From positions 73,755-137,754 of the forward strand of contig DASCMH010000004.1 in assembly GCA_036010905.1 (NCBI GenBank): a DNA stretch of 64,000 nucleotides, in the 5' to 3' direction. The stretch is from SMWD01 sp002729875 (GTDB lineage Bacteria > Pseudomonadota > Gammaproteobacteria > Steroidobacterales > GCA-2729495). The notes beneath the pieces were generated by a model that saw only the letters and a list, made by a program, of their open reading frames with translations, had not been told where the DNA came from and made no database searches. Positions 25,222 to 37,500 of this stretch are shown one piece after another (position 1 is the stretch's first letter; every line of letters starts with the position of its first letter). The position numbers were made by a program, and so were the translations under genes.

Positions 25222-28200
25222 TCACCGGCTGACCGAAATCAACTTATCACGACTGTCCGGGCCGGTTTCACGGCAAGACAAATGGGTCATCAACGCGGCG
25301 AACCCGGCAATCGTGGGATACTCGAACAGGTTAATCAAGGGGACCTCGATATTCAGCTGGTCTCGTATGCGGGCAATAACCCGGGTTGCGAGCAACGAAT
25401 GGCCACCGAGCGAGAAGAAATCATCATGCACACCAAGCGTCTCCAGTTGTAACACTTCTTCCCAGATCGACTGCAATTTGCCCTCCAGCTCACTGCGCGC
25501 CGGCACCGGCCCAACCCCTGCCTCATGATCGAACCGGGGCTTGGGCAACGCCCCTCGTGCCACTTTGCCGTTCGCATGGCGGGGCAATTCTGCCAGCCAC
25601 TCAATCGCCTGCGGCACCATATAGGCCGGCAATTGTTCTCGCAGGGCATCGAGCAAAGCGGCAGCAACCGGCTGGTCATGTGGCACGGCGGCCACCACAT
25701 AGGCGATCAACCAGGGGTCACCCTGCCGCTCGACTACCGTTACCGCACAATCGGCGACCCCGGCCAGCGTGACGAGCTGCGCCTCAATCTCGGCAGGCTC
25801 GACCCGGTGACCGCGAATATTAATCTGCTCGTCCCGTCGCCCAACATACACGATGTGACCGTCCGGCAAGCGTCGCCCGAGATCCCCGGTGCGCAATACC
25901 GAACCGGGGCCGAAGCGCTCTGCTGTTGATTGCGGTTGTCGCCAGTAACCGGGTGACAGGCCCTGCCCTGTCAGTACAATTTCACCACACCACCCCGGCT
26001 CCCCATTATCATCCAGTAACGCTACGCTGAGACCTGCAACCGCATCGCCGATTGGCACTGACTGACCAACCAGCCGGGTATCCATATCGGCATGGAACTG
26101 CAACGCGAGCGTCGACTCGGTCAAGCCTAAGCCGTTAATAAAACGTGTGCCGCCTGCAAAGCGCGAACGATACAACTCAAAATCCGAACGCCGCACCGGT
26201 TCACCACCAAGCACTACCAGGCGCACGCTGGACAAATCGTGAGAACAATTCAGCTCTCCGCCGAATATATAGCGATACAATGACGGTGCCGCATGTACAA
26301 CCGTGATGCTATCGGCAACCAGTGCCGTGAGCAGCGCCGTATTCTCTGTCAGACTCCGGCCCCCGGCCATATTGCCGCAGCCTGAAACGTTGTATAAGCA
26401 GACCCTAGCGCCATTCAATAACGCACCGAAAATATCCTGAATAGCGGCATCATAAGCAAAACCGGACAATCCACTTAACCGATCCGCCGGGCTGAGCCCA
26501 AGCGCCTGCGAATAACGACCGACCTGGGTTACCACACCCTGGTGTGTCTGCATGACACCTTTTGGTGCCCCGGTCGACCCGGATGTATAAATAATGCAGG
26601 CCAGGGCATCAGCCTCAATCGTGACCTGCGGATCGTCGGCAGTCACTTTTCCATCAAGCTCGATAACCGGTAACAGCAATGCTGACAGTAAGTGAGCCTT
26701 ATCGACAAGGAGTGGATCGGTGACTATCGCGCCAAGGCCGGCATCGCGTGCGATCGCGACCAGTCGAGTATCCGGCCAGGACGGATCGAGCGGCACCCAG
26801 GCATAACCGGCTTTCAGGATACCCACCAAAGCGACGACCAGCGGCGTATCCGGTGCAGCTATCAGGCCAATGCGCGGCACCTCCGAATCCATGGTCAGTT
26901 CGAGCGACAGCAGGCGTACAGCCAACCTGTTGGCCTGCTGATTGACCTCCCCATAACTTAAGCTGCTGCGACCTGAGCTTACGGCAATAGCCTTGGGTGT
27001 CCGGCTCAACCAGGTGCCAAAATGGGTCAGGATGTTACCCGTCCAGTCTGCCCGCTCGATTCGCTGCGGCACAGCCAGCGAAGGTAATTCGTTTAAGCGA
27101 AGATCCGCATCAGCAACAAAAGTTTCCAGGAGCAGCACATAGTAATCAGTGAATTCACTGACCGTAGCTGCGGTAAACAGATCGGAATTGTATTCAAAGT
27201 GAGCGAACAAACCACCCTCATCACTGTGCTGTAACTCGCTGATGCTGACGGTCAGGTCAAATTTAGCCAGCCCACGATCGATGCCTATTGGTGTCGCATC
27301 AAGCGCATCAAAATCAGCCACCTGCACCGGTTCATTGTGCAGGTTGAACATGACCTGGAAAATTGGCGTACGTCCTGTATTTCGTTCAGGGCTTAACTCA
27401 TCGACAAGTTTTTCAAACGGCAGATCCTGGTGCGCATAGGCGTCAAGAGATTCCCTGCGAACCCGTGCAAGCAACTCGCGAAAGGTCGGATTCCCGTCAA
27501 GCCGGGTGCGCAATACAAGCGTGTTGATGAAAAAACCGATCAGGCCTTCGAGTTCGGTTCGTTCGCGCCCTGCAATCGGAGTTCCGAAAACCACGTCGCG
27601 GGTACCGGCATACCGCCCCAGGACCAGCGCAAATACTGCAGCCAGAACCATAAACAGCGTACTGCCCTCTTGTCGGGCAAGATCAGCAAGTGCATCTGCC
27701 AGTTCGGCCTTCAATGACCGTGAGACTTTCGCTCCGCGATGAGACTGAACGGCCGGTCGTGGCCGGTCGGTCGGCAGTTCCAGCACCGCCGGTACACCTT
27801 CGAGTTGTGCCCGCCAATAGTTGATCTGCCGCGACAGCTCCGCACCGGTTAACCGGTCACGTTGCCAGACCGCATAGTCGGCATACTGCACGGTCAATGG
27901 TGCCCATGACGGCAGCTCGGCATGCCTGAATGCATTGTAAGCCGCAGCTAACTCATTAAATAAGACAGACATCGACCAGCCGTCAGCGATGATGTGATGA
28001 ATAACCACCAGCAGCACTTGCTCGTGCCTGCCGGTGGTGACGATATGCACGCGTATCAATGGTCCGCTATCAAGCGCAAATGGATGCTTGGCCAGGCCAT
28101 TCAACTGAGCCTGCAATTCACCCTCCGGCGCTGCCGGCAACATCGTGAATTCAACATCCACCATTAGTTCATCGGCGATCCGTTGCTGTGGCACACCGCC

Positions 28201-31200
28201 GTCATCGGTAAACGTAGTTCGCAAGATCTCGTGCCGCGCCACCAGCGCCTGCACAGCGGCTTTAAGTGCATTGTGATCAAGTTCACCAGCCAGATGCTGA
28301 CACCAGGCCAGGTTATAGGCACTGCTGCCCGGCTCCAGTTGATCGAGAAACCAGAGCCGCTGCTGCATCAGAGATGCAGGCGCCTGCGTGTGAAGATGTA
28401 TATCCCGTGGCAACAGCTGACCAGCACGACCGTTAAACTCAAATGCACAACGATTCGTCTCGTCTGATTCAATTAAGCCCGCCAGACCGGCCACCGTCGG
28501 CTCATCGAATAATGTGCGCAACGGCAGTTCAACGGCCAGCACATCACGGATACGCGCTACCAGTTGGGTTGCCAGCAATGAATGGCCCCCGACAGTGAAG
28601 AAGTTATCGTTGACACCAACTTCGGGCAAGCCGAGCAGATCAGCAAACAAACTGGCCAGCGCCGCCTGCAACGATCCATTGGGTGCACCCCGGGCAGCTG
28701 TGCTATTGAGCCCTGCAATGACAACCGGATCAGGTGCCGGTAGCTGGCGACGATCGATCTTGCCATTCGGCGTCAGCGGCAAGCTTTCGAGTTCGACAAA
28801 TAATGACGGCAGCATGTAAGCCGGCAATTGATCACGTAATGCAACACGCAGCGCATCAACATCGAGCGGTGTAACCACCGGTACGACATAGGCAACCAGC
28901 CGCTCATTACTGAGCGCCACAACCGCCGCACGGATGCCGGCAAGATCACCCAGCACCGCCTCGATCTCACCGAGTTCAATCCGGAAACCACGTAATTTGA
29001 CCTGTCGATCAGTTCGCCCCAGCAGTTCAAGCTTGCCATCACTGCGAATCCGCGCCAGGTCCCCGGTACGATAAAGCCTGTCACCCGGTCGCACCGGATC
29101 GGCAACAAAATGTTCGGCGCTCAGTTCCGTACGTTCGTGATAACCGTCTGCCAGCCCCTGGCCGCCGATATAAAGTTCACCGACAACCCCGACCGGTACC
29201 GGCCCCATACTGCCATCGAGAACCCGGATGATTGTATTGGCTATTGGCCGACCGATGCTAATTGGCACGGATGCATCAAGAAGTCGCTCACAGGTTGACC
29301 AGATTGTCGTCTCGGTCGGACCGTACATATTCCACAATTCGCCGCCTGAATCGAGTAACTGCCTGGCGAGCCCCGGGTCAAGTGATTCGCCGCCACACAG
29401 GATGCGAAGACCCGGCAAACCGCTCCAACCGGTATTGCACAGCAGGCGCCAGGTCGCCGGTGTCGCCTGCATGATCGTCGCTCGGCTTTCCTGCAGCAGC
29501 GCGCTGAGTGCAGGGCCATCGCCGGTGATCTCGGCAGGTGCGATGATAACGGTGGCACCAACGGTTAGCGGCAATAACAACTCGAGCACGGCAATATCAA
29601 AACTCAAGGTAGTAACAGCAAGCAACCGATCAGCCGCCTCGATGCCGGGCTCAGTCGCCATGCTAAGCAGGAAGTTCACCACCGCATGCTGTGAGATGCG
29701 CACACCTTTTGGTCTGCCCGTAGAACCCGAGGTATAGATCAGGTAGGCAACCGACGCATCGGGCGCAACTGCTTTGCCAGTGCATTCAACAACAGGCATC
29801 CGGATTTCAGCAATCCGACCGTCATCGGTCAGCAATACAATTGCACCGTTGAATGGCGGCAAGAATCCGCTGACGGCTGCTTGCGTTATCAGGATGCCGG
29901 CATCCGAATCATCGAGCATATACCGGATGCGCTGAGCAGGGTATGTCAGGTCCAGCGGCAGGTAGCCGGCACCGGATTGCAACACCCCGAGCACCGCCGT
30001 CATCATAACCGGCGCTCTTTCGGTGCAAACCGCGATATACGGGCTTGTCACCCGCGGTAACAACTCGACCAGGCACTCTGCCAGCGCTGCCGCACGCGCA
30101 TCCAGCTTGCTGTAAGTCCATTGCTGACCTGCAAACTCAAGCGCGATCGCATCCGGTATCCGCTGCGTCTGTGCACTGATCAGTCCGTACACGGTCAATC
30201 GCTCATCAACTGCCCGTTTGTTCCCGGTGGTTACTGTGCATAGATCATGGCGTTGTTGCGCCGACAATAAGTCCAGCTTATCGATCGACCGCTCCGGATC
30301 CTGGGTGATTGCCTGCAATAAGATTTGATAACTTTCAGCCAGGCGATCTATGCTTTGCTGGTCAAACAGATCCGTGTTGTACTCAAGATTTACCCATAAC
30401 TCATCTTCATATTCATGTGCCGATACCGTCAGGTCGAACTTTGCGGTTTCGACCGGGCCCGCCTCACCCGGCTCTATTTCGAGACCATGGATGGGTTGCG
30501 CCTCCCATGGCGTGTTGTGCAGAATAAACATGGTCTGGAATAATGGCGAGCGAGCCTGATCGCGAACCGGTTGCAACGCTTCAACAAGTTTCTCAAAGGG
30601 CAATTCCTGATGTGCAAACGCGGCCAGCGTCGTACTGCGCACCCGCGCCAGTAATTCCAGAAACCCCGGCCGACCGGATAAATCGGTACGCAGTACGAGT
30701 GTATTCACGAACAGGCCAACCAGTCCTTCAAGCTCGGTGCGCCGCCGACCGGCAATCGGTGACCCCACACAAATATCATCCTGACCGGTATAGCGTGACA
30801 GCAACACATTGAATGCCGCGAGCATAACCATAAACAGCGTACATGATTGGTCACGAGCCAGTTTATTGAGTGCCATCATCAGGCTGGCCGGCATAACGCG
30901 GGTCAGGCGACTGCCATTGTAGGTCTGCTGTGGCGGCCGCGGCCGATCCGCCGGTAACCACAACTCTGCCGGAGCATCAGCCAGTGCGGCACGCCAGAAT
31001 TTGAGTTGCCGTTCCAGTTCAGGACCTGCCAGCCAGTTACGTTGCCAGACCGTGTAATCGGCATATTGCACCGGCAGTTCACTTAATTGTGGTCGCTCAC
31101 CGGCGACCAGTGCAGCGTAACAACTGGCCAGGTCGCGGAACAAAACGCCCGATGACCAGGCATCCGACACAATATGGTGGCAAAGCACCAACAACAGGTG

Positions 31201-31584
31201 TTCTGTCGCAGAAATGCATAACACATGCACTCGAAACAGCGGGCCCTTCTCAAGATCAAACGGTTCAGCTGCCAACTCACCAACCTGTGCGTGTAACACA
31301 GCACGGCCCGATCCGGTTAGCTCGTGCCATTGCACCGGCACCCGGGCGGCAGCGGTAATCACCTGCAACGGCTCTCCACCACGATCCGTAAAAGTTGTTC
31401 GCAGCGATTCATGTCGGTCAACCACCAGATTGACGGCGTCCTGCAAGCTGCAGCGATCGAGCGAACCGGTCAAACTAACCGGTAACCGGATCGTATAGAC
31501 GGTACCGGGTCCTTCAAGTTGATCGAGAAACCACAGCCGCTGTTGCGCAAACGACAACGGAAATTCATACCGCTCGGTACTCAT
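25222..31584 (-). CDS. Non-ribosomal peptide synthetase, two modules (C-A-T-C-A-T)
   Basis: Cytoplasmic NRPS of 2120 residues. Domain order is C (1-440), A (465-960), T (985-1050), C (1080-1500), A (1525-2010), T (2035-2100). Condensation motifs are LCHHIVSDAWS and VIHHIIADGWS. Carrier sites read FTVGGHSLLA and FSLGGHSLLA. Reading the specificity positions, the first A domain gives DILQLGMIWK, the classic glycine code. The second gives DAQHVGGLAK, nearly the code of the last module of the larger NRPS. That domain has GLTEST instead of YGPTE and NGKVAR instead of NGKIDR. No epimerisation, reductase or thioesterase domain follows the last carrier; the protein ends about 20 residues later. ATG 31584 overlaps the larger NRPS stop (ATGA), so the two proteins are coupled and act in that order. 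Confidence 0.95.
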   Translation of the reverse strand: MSTERYEFPLSFAQQRLWFLDQLEGPGTVYTIRLPVSLTGSLDRCSLQDAVNLVVDRHESLRTTFTDRGGEPLQVITAAARVPVQWHELTGSGRAVLHAQVGELAAEPFDLEKGPLFRVHVLCISATEHLLLVLCHHIVSDAWSSGVLFRDLASCYAALVAGERPQLSELPVQYADYTVWQRNWLAGPELERQLKFWRAALADAPAELWLPADRPRPPQQTYNGSRLTRVMPASLMMALNKLARDQSCTLFMVMLAAFNVLLSRYTGQDDICVGSPIAGRRRTELEGLVGLFVNTLVLRTDLSGRPGFLELLARVRSTTLAAFAHQELPFEKLVEALQPVRDQARSPLFQTMFILHNTPWEAQPIHGLEIEPGEAGPVETAKFDLTVSAHEYEDELWVNLEYNTDLFDQQSIDRLAESYQILLQAITQDPERSIDKLDLLSAQQRHDLCTVTTGNKRAVDERLTVYGLISAQTQRIPDAIALEFAGQQWTYSKLDARAAALAECLVELLPRVTSPYIAVCTERAPVMMTAVLGVLQSGAGYLPLDLTYPAQRIRYMLDDSDAGILITQAAVSGFLPPFNGAIVLLTDDGRIAEIRMPVVECTGKAVAPDASVAYLIYTSGSTGRPKGVRISQHAVVNFLLSMATEPGIEAADRLLAVTTLSFDIAVLELLLPLTVGATVIIAPAEITGDGPALSALLQESRATIMQATPATWRLLCNTGWSGLPGLRILCGGESLDPGLARQLLDSGGELWNMYGPTETTIWSTCERLLDASVPISIGRPIANTIIRVLDGSMGPVPVGVVGELYIGGQGLADGYHERTELSAEHFVADPVRPGDRLYRTGDLARIRSDGKLELLGRTDRQVKLRGFRIELGEIEAVLGDLAGIRAAVVALSNERLVAYVVPVVTPLDVDALRVALRDQLPAYMLPSLFVELESLPLTPNGKIDRRQLPAPDPVVIAGLNSTAARGAPNGSLQAALASLFADLLGLPEVGVNDNFFTVGGHSLLATQLVARIRDVLAVELPLRTLFDEPTVAGLAGLIESDETNRCAFEFNGRAGQLLPRDIHLHTQAPASLMQQRLWFLDQLEPGSSAYNLAWCQHLAGELDHNALKAAVQALVARHEILRTTFTDDGGVPQQRIADELMVDVEFTMLPAAPEGELQAQLNGLAKHPFALDSGPLIRVHIVTTGRHEQVLLVVIHHIIADGWSMSVLFNELAAAYNAFRHAELPSWAPLTVQYADYAVWQRDRLTGAELSRQINYWRAQLEGVPAVLELPTDRPRPAVQSHRGAKVSRSLKAELADALADLARQEGSTLFMVLAAVFALVLGRYAGTRDVVFGTPIAGRERTELEGLIGFFINTLVLRTRLDGNPTFRELLARVRRESLDAYAHQDLPFEKLVDELSPERNTGRTPIFQVMFNLHNEPVQVADFDALDATPIGIDRGLAKFDLTVSISELQHSDEGGLFAHFEYNSDLFTAATVSEFTDYYVLLLETFVADADLRLNELPSLAVPQRIERADWTGNILTHFGTWLSRTPKAIAVSSGRSSLSYGEVNQQANRLAVRLLSLELTMDSEVPRIGLIAAPDTPLVVALVGILKAGYAWVPLDPSWPDTRLVAIARDAGLGAIVTDPLLVDKAHLLSALLLPVIELDGKVTADDPQVTIEADALACIIYTSGSTGAPKGVMQTHQGVVTQVGRYSQALGLSPADRLSGLSGFAYDAAIQDIFGALLNGARVCLYNVSGCGNMAGGRSLTENTALLTALVADSITVVHAAPSLYRYIFGGELNCSHDLSSVRLVVLGGEPVRRSDFELYRSRFAGGTRFINGLGLTESTLALQFHADMDTRLVGQSVPIGDAVAGLSVALLDDNGEPGWCGEIVLTGQGLSPGYWRQPQSTAERFGPGSVLRTGDLGRRLPDGHIVYVGRRDEQINIRGHRVEPAEIEAQLVTLAGVADCAVTVVERQGDPWLIAYVVAAVPHDQPVAAALLDALREQLPAYMVPQAIEWLAELPRHANGKVARGALPKPRFDHEAGVGPVPARSELEGKLQSIWEEVLQLETLGVHDDFFSLGGHSLLATRVIARIRDQLNIEVPLINLFEYPTIAGFAALMTHLSCRETGPDSRDKLISVSR

Positions 31585-34500
31585 GAACTGCGCCGATTAT
31601 GTCTTGGAATGCGCGTCAGTGCGGGCTCCTGATGATCCTGCCGAATTGATTCGATGAGCTCCGCAAGCCCGGCCACGGTCGGCGCATCAAAAAGACCGGC
31701 CAGCGGGATTTCAAGATCCAGCTGGTCGCGAATCCGGGCAATAACCCGGGTTGCAAGTAACGAGTGCCCACCGAGCGCAAAGAAATCATCGTTTACGCCG
31801 AGAGTCTCCCGTTGCAGCAGGTCACCCCAGATCGACACCAGTTCAACTTCAAGTGCAGTACGCGCGGCTGCGGACTCCGCCACAGGAGTACGCAGCGGTG
31901 CGGGTAACTCATGTCTTGCCAGTTTACCACTGGTTAGCCTCGGCAATACTTCCAGGCAATCAAATGACTGCGGCAACATGTATGCCGGCAATCGTTCGGC
32001 CAGCGCGGCGCGCAAATTGCCCGCCTGCAGTTCAACCCCCGGCGCCGGCACGATATAGGCGGCCAGCCACGTATCGTCATCCCGCTGCCAGATCCTGGCC
32101 GCGCTGTCAGCCACCCCTGATAATGCACACAAGGTTGCCTCTATTTCAGCCAGTTCCACACGGTAACCACGCACATTAATCTGCGCATCACGCCGGCCTG
32201 CAAATATCATCTGGCCATCAGGCCGGCGATAAGCAATATCACCGGTGAGAAAACTCGACCGGGAACCGGAACCCTGCGTATTCAGCGTCGTCTGCCCCCA
32301 GTAGCCCGGTGATAACCCCGTACCGCTCAGCACAATCTCCCCATACCAGCTCGATGTGCCCGACTCATCAATAAGGTCAACCTCAAGGCCGGCGACCGGC
32401 ATACCAAGCGGTATCTGTTGTCCATGCAACGGCGTGTCATGATCCGCCATGAACTGCAGCGCGACAGTCGATTCGGTCAGCCCGAATCCATTCACAAATT
32501 GGGTTCCGCGGGCGAAATACTGTTGGTACAACTCGAAGTCTGAACGTCGCACGGGTTCACCGCCCAGTACGACAGTACGTATCGACGATAAATCACGAGT
32601 ATTCTCACCATTGTCATGATCACTGAAAAGGTATCGAAACAGAGAAGGCGTCGCATGCATGACAGTAGTCGATACGCTTGCCAGTTGCTCGAGTACGGCC
32701 GACTGTTCAAACAGATGCTGGTCACTGCCGCGTACCGCCAGCGGGCATAGCGTTGCCCCGTTCAGCAAGGCGCCGAAAATATCCTGAATCGCTGCGTCGT
32801 AGGCGTACCCCGATAACCCGCTTAACCGGTCTGACGAGGCCAGGCGTAACGCCCTGCTGTAACGCCCGACCTGGATCACGACACCGCTGTGGGTTTGCAT
32901 CACCCCCTTGGGTGTACCGGTCGAACCCGAAGTGTAGATAATGCAAGCCAGCGCATCCGCTGCGATACTCACCTCTGGGTCGCTGGCCACTGCGCACTCA
33001 GTTATATCAACGAGGGAACCACACAACCCTTCTGCCTGTTGCCTGTGCAGCGGGTCAGTCACAACCGCTGCAAGGCCTGCATCGGCTGCAATACTCTTCA
33101 GGCGCGCAGCGGGCCAGGCAGGATCGAGTGGCACCCAGATGCAGCCGGCCTTGAGAATGCCAAACAACCCGGCCACCAGCCTTTGATCGTAGCCACATAA
33201 CAAACCAATGCGCGGCGACTCTGCATCAGGCGACAGTAATATTGACAACAGCTGTTGCGCCACACCATTGGCCTGTGCATTTAATGCTGCATAACTCAGC
33301 ATGGCATCAGTTGTACGCACGGCAATGGCCTGCGGAGCCCGTTGCACCTGGGCAGCAAATCGCTCAACAAGATGCCCCGTCCAGTCGGGTTGCGCAATCG
33401 ATGCGGGTATTGTGCCAACTCTGCTCAGGCGAATACCCACATCCCGGGATACTGCCGTCAGTATCGTCTCATAGTAATGGGCAAATGCCGCAACCGTAGC
33501 GGTATCGAATAAGTCCGGGTTGTAACCGAATCCACACTGCAACTCTCCATCACGTTCGGCTACATGCACGCTGAGATCAAACTTTGTCGTATTACTACTG
33601 ACATTGATCGATTCAACCTCCAGACCATCAGGTGTAAAAGGATTTACCGGTTGATTATGAACAGCGAACAATACCTGCACGATCGGGTTATAACTGCGGC
33701 TGCGCCGCGGGCGTAGTATTTCAACCAGTTTTTCGAAAGGCAGATCCTGATGTGCATAAGCATCAAGTGCCGTTTGCTTAACCCGCCCGAGCAATTCACG
33801 AAATGTCGGGTTCCCGTCAACGGAAGTACGCATCACGAGCGTGTTAACGAAAAATCCAATCAGACCTTCAAGTTCCGTTCGGCTGCGCCCGGCAATCGGC
33901 GTAGCAACGACGACATCAGTGGCTCCGGCAAAACGCGCCAGGGCAATATCAAATGCAGCCATTAACACCATAAACAGGGTGCAATTTTCACTACGCCCGA
34001 CAGCATGCAATGCTGCCGTCAGTCCGCCCGGCACGCTGAGCTCAAACCAGGCGCCCGCATGAGTCTGCAGCGCCGGACGGGGCCGATCGATCGGCAATTC
34101 AAGCAGTTCCGGCGCCCCGGCCAACTGGTTACACCAGTAATCGCTCTGGCGAGCAAGTTCAGCGCCCGTTAGCTGTTCTCGCTGCCAGACCGCGTAATCG
34201 GCATATTGCACCGGCAACCCCGCAGCACCTGGCGCTGCCCAGCCCGGTAACTCGCCGCGCCGAGCGGCGTTATAGGCCTGCGACAACTCATCAAATAACA
34301 CCGACATTGACCAACCGTCGGCAATGATGTGGTGAATAACCAGCAACAGGATGTGCTGGTCCGGCCCACACTCGATTAAATGTACACGCAGCAGTGGCCC
34401 CGACCTCAGATCAAATGGCAACGCAATCAAATCCTCAAGCCGCCAGGAAGATCCGCAATACTCAACGCTTACCGGCATGCTTGCAGCGATATGCTGCAGC

Positions 34501-37500
34501 GGCTCGGCTGCGGGGGAACTCTCCGGAACAGCAATTGTTGTGCGCAGGCTGTCGTGCCGGGCAACCAGCGCATCAACAGCTTGTGATAAAGCCGGGCGAT
34601 CCAGCGCACCGGTCAGACGAACCGACCAATGCAGATGATAAGCCGGGTTGTCCGGCTCCAGCATGGCAAGAAACCAGAGCCTCTGCTGCATGAGCGATAC
34701 CGGCGCAGTACCGGATGCATTGCGCTGAACCGGGCGCAGCGGTGGCGGTGCGCGGCCAAGCTGACGACCTATGGCCGCGACGAGTCCCGTAATCGTCGGG
34801 TCTTCAAATAACGCGCGTAGCGGCAACTCGATGTTAAGCACATCACGAATTCGTGAAACAAGTTGTGTGGCAAGCAGTGAATGTCCGCCCCGGTCAAAGA
34901 AACTGTCATGCACGCCAATGTCCGTAATACCGAGAACATCCCGATACAACTCAAGTAACACTGCCTCAACCGGTCCGGTCGGTTCGACATGGGTCGACAC
35001 ATGTCGAAGGTACTGCTCCGGAACCGGCAACCTGTTTCGATCAACCTTACCATTCGGTGTAACCGGCAATGCATCGAGTTCAACAAACTGTACCGGCACC
35101 ATGTAATCAGGCAACTGGCTACGTAATGCCACGCGCAATGCATCAACATTGATTGACCCGGATGCCGTCACGACGTAAGCAACAAGACGCCGGTCTCTTG
35201 CAACGCTATCGATAACAACTGCGGCGGCGACAATGGAAGGCTGACAAGACAAGGCAGCCTCGATATCACCGAGCTCAATTCTAAAGCCGCGTAACTTGAC
35301 TTGCCGATCCATGCGACCGAGGAGAACCAATGTGCCGTCACTGTGATAGCGGACGCGGTCACCGGTACGATATAACCTGCCGTCAGGCACAAATGGATCA
35401 GTGACAAACCGTTCTGCCGTGAGCACCGGATCACCCACATAACCGGTTGCGACACCCGCACCGCCGATGCAGAGCTCACCGGGAACGCCGGGCGGCACCA
35501 GGCGCAACTCGGGATCACAAACATAAACCCGACTTCCCGCAAAGGGCCGGCCGATTGGCATGCAGCCTTCAATCATGACATATTTTTTCATGTCACCGAG
35601 TGCTTCAAAGAAAGTACTGTCAATGGTTGTTTCAGCCGTACCGTAGGAATTGACCACCCGCGTATGCGGACCGACGACAGCTGTGAGCGCAGCAAATTCT
35701 GACCCATACCAGCTGTCTGAACCGACGGCGAGGAGTCGCATGAAAGCAAGGTCTGCGCCGGATTCTTCAAGCCAGGCAAGCAGGCCACGTAACACGGCCG
35801 GTACAAATTCGGCACAAGTTATATGCCGGTCGCGCAACAAGGCATACAGCCGTGCCGGTTCGAGCAAATCAAAGCGCGGGCACAACACGAGGCTAGCACC
35901 GGAGCACAGCGCACGAATCCAGTCACCGGTAAAAACATCAAAGGAGAAACTCGCCATTTGCAGATGCCGATCATCTGCCGAGAGGGTGTAGGCATCCTGC
36001 CACGCGCAACAGATTGCGGCGAGATTACCGTGTGTCACGGCTACCGCTTTCGGTGTTCCGGTGGACCCTGAGGTAAACAATGCATAAGCCGGATCGGCAA
36101 GCTGTGGCTGATAAACCTGACGGCTTAAGCCAGCCCCTGCCAGGCCGCCATAATCCTCATCAAGCAGGATCGTCGGCACGCTGACAAATGACAAAGCCGA
36201 AGCCGTCGTCGCCTGGGCAATCAGTGCCCGGGGCCCTACTACGGCGAACATATCGGCCAGGCGTGCCGCAGGATAGTCCGCATCAAGCGGAACATACGCA
36301 CAACCAGCTTTCAGAACGCCGAGTACCGCAACCAGCAGGTTAACCGACCGATCGAGACAAACCGCAACATAAGCGCCCGGCTCGATATCCAGACCATACA
36401 GCCGGTCGGCCACACAATTTGCCTGCCGGTCGAGCTCGGCGTAAGTCAGTCGATCGTGCCCACATTCGACAGCCAGTAACGCAGGTTGCCGGTCGACCCA
36501 GGATTCGAACAACGCAAGTACCGATTGCACTTGTTCGGTCTGCATACCATCCGACTGAAGATTAGAAAATCGGGCAGCGGGCGAATTCAACACATCGAGC
36601 AACACAGCGTGCTCGTCCGGCGGCCACAACGGTAATGCCGAGACCGGTGTGTCCGCTGCATCGATAATCACTTTTAACAGGTAATCAAAGTAGGTCGCGA
36701 TTCGTTCAATCGTTTGCCGGTCGAACAGATCACGATCGTATTCAAAGACGAAGTCCAGCCCATCCGTACGCTCACCAACATTCAGGGTCAGATCGAAAGT
36801 CGACACGCCGTGATCCTGCAAGCGTCCGGTGCGCATACGAACTCCGGCTACGTTTCGCGTCCGGTCAGGAATCGGTGTCATGTTGAACATGACCTGGAAC
36901 ACCGGCGCATGACTCAGGGTCCTATCCGGTCGCAGCGATTCCACGAGTCGCTCGAAAGGAAGGTCCTGATTAGCCTGTGAATCGAGAATCGTGCGTCGCA
37001 CACGCGACAGTAAAGTACCAAAGGTTGGATTGTCGGTCAGATCCGTGCGCAACGCGACGGTGTTGACGAACAAACCGATCAATCCATCGAGCTCATACCA
37101 GGATCGGCCGGCAATCGGCGAACCGACCACAATATCCGTCTGCCCGGAATAACGGCTTAACAGGACATCGAATGTCCCCAGCAGAACCATGAACAGGGTA
37201 CACCGATGACGACGCCCGAATACGCGCAGCATCTCGGCACGTTCGCCGGACAATTCACGCCATAACCAGGCGCCACGAAACATTTGTTCAGCCGGTCGTG
37301 GTCGGTCGGTCGGCAACTCAAGTGCCGGCGGCACATCGCGCAGTTGCTCAATCCAATAGTCCAGCTGGGCATCAAGTTCGGGACGCTTGACAGCATGGTG
37401 CTGCCACAGGGAAAAATCTGCATACTGGATTGGCAATGCGGGTAATACCGGCTCACGGCCATCGGCCACGCAGCCGTAGAGGGTTGCCAGTTCATCAATA

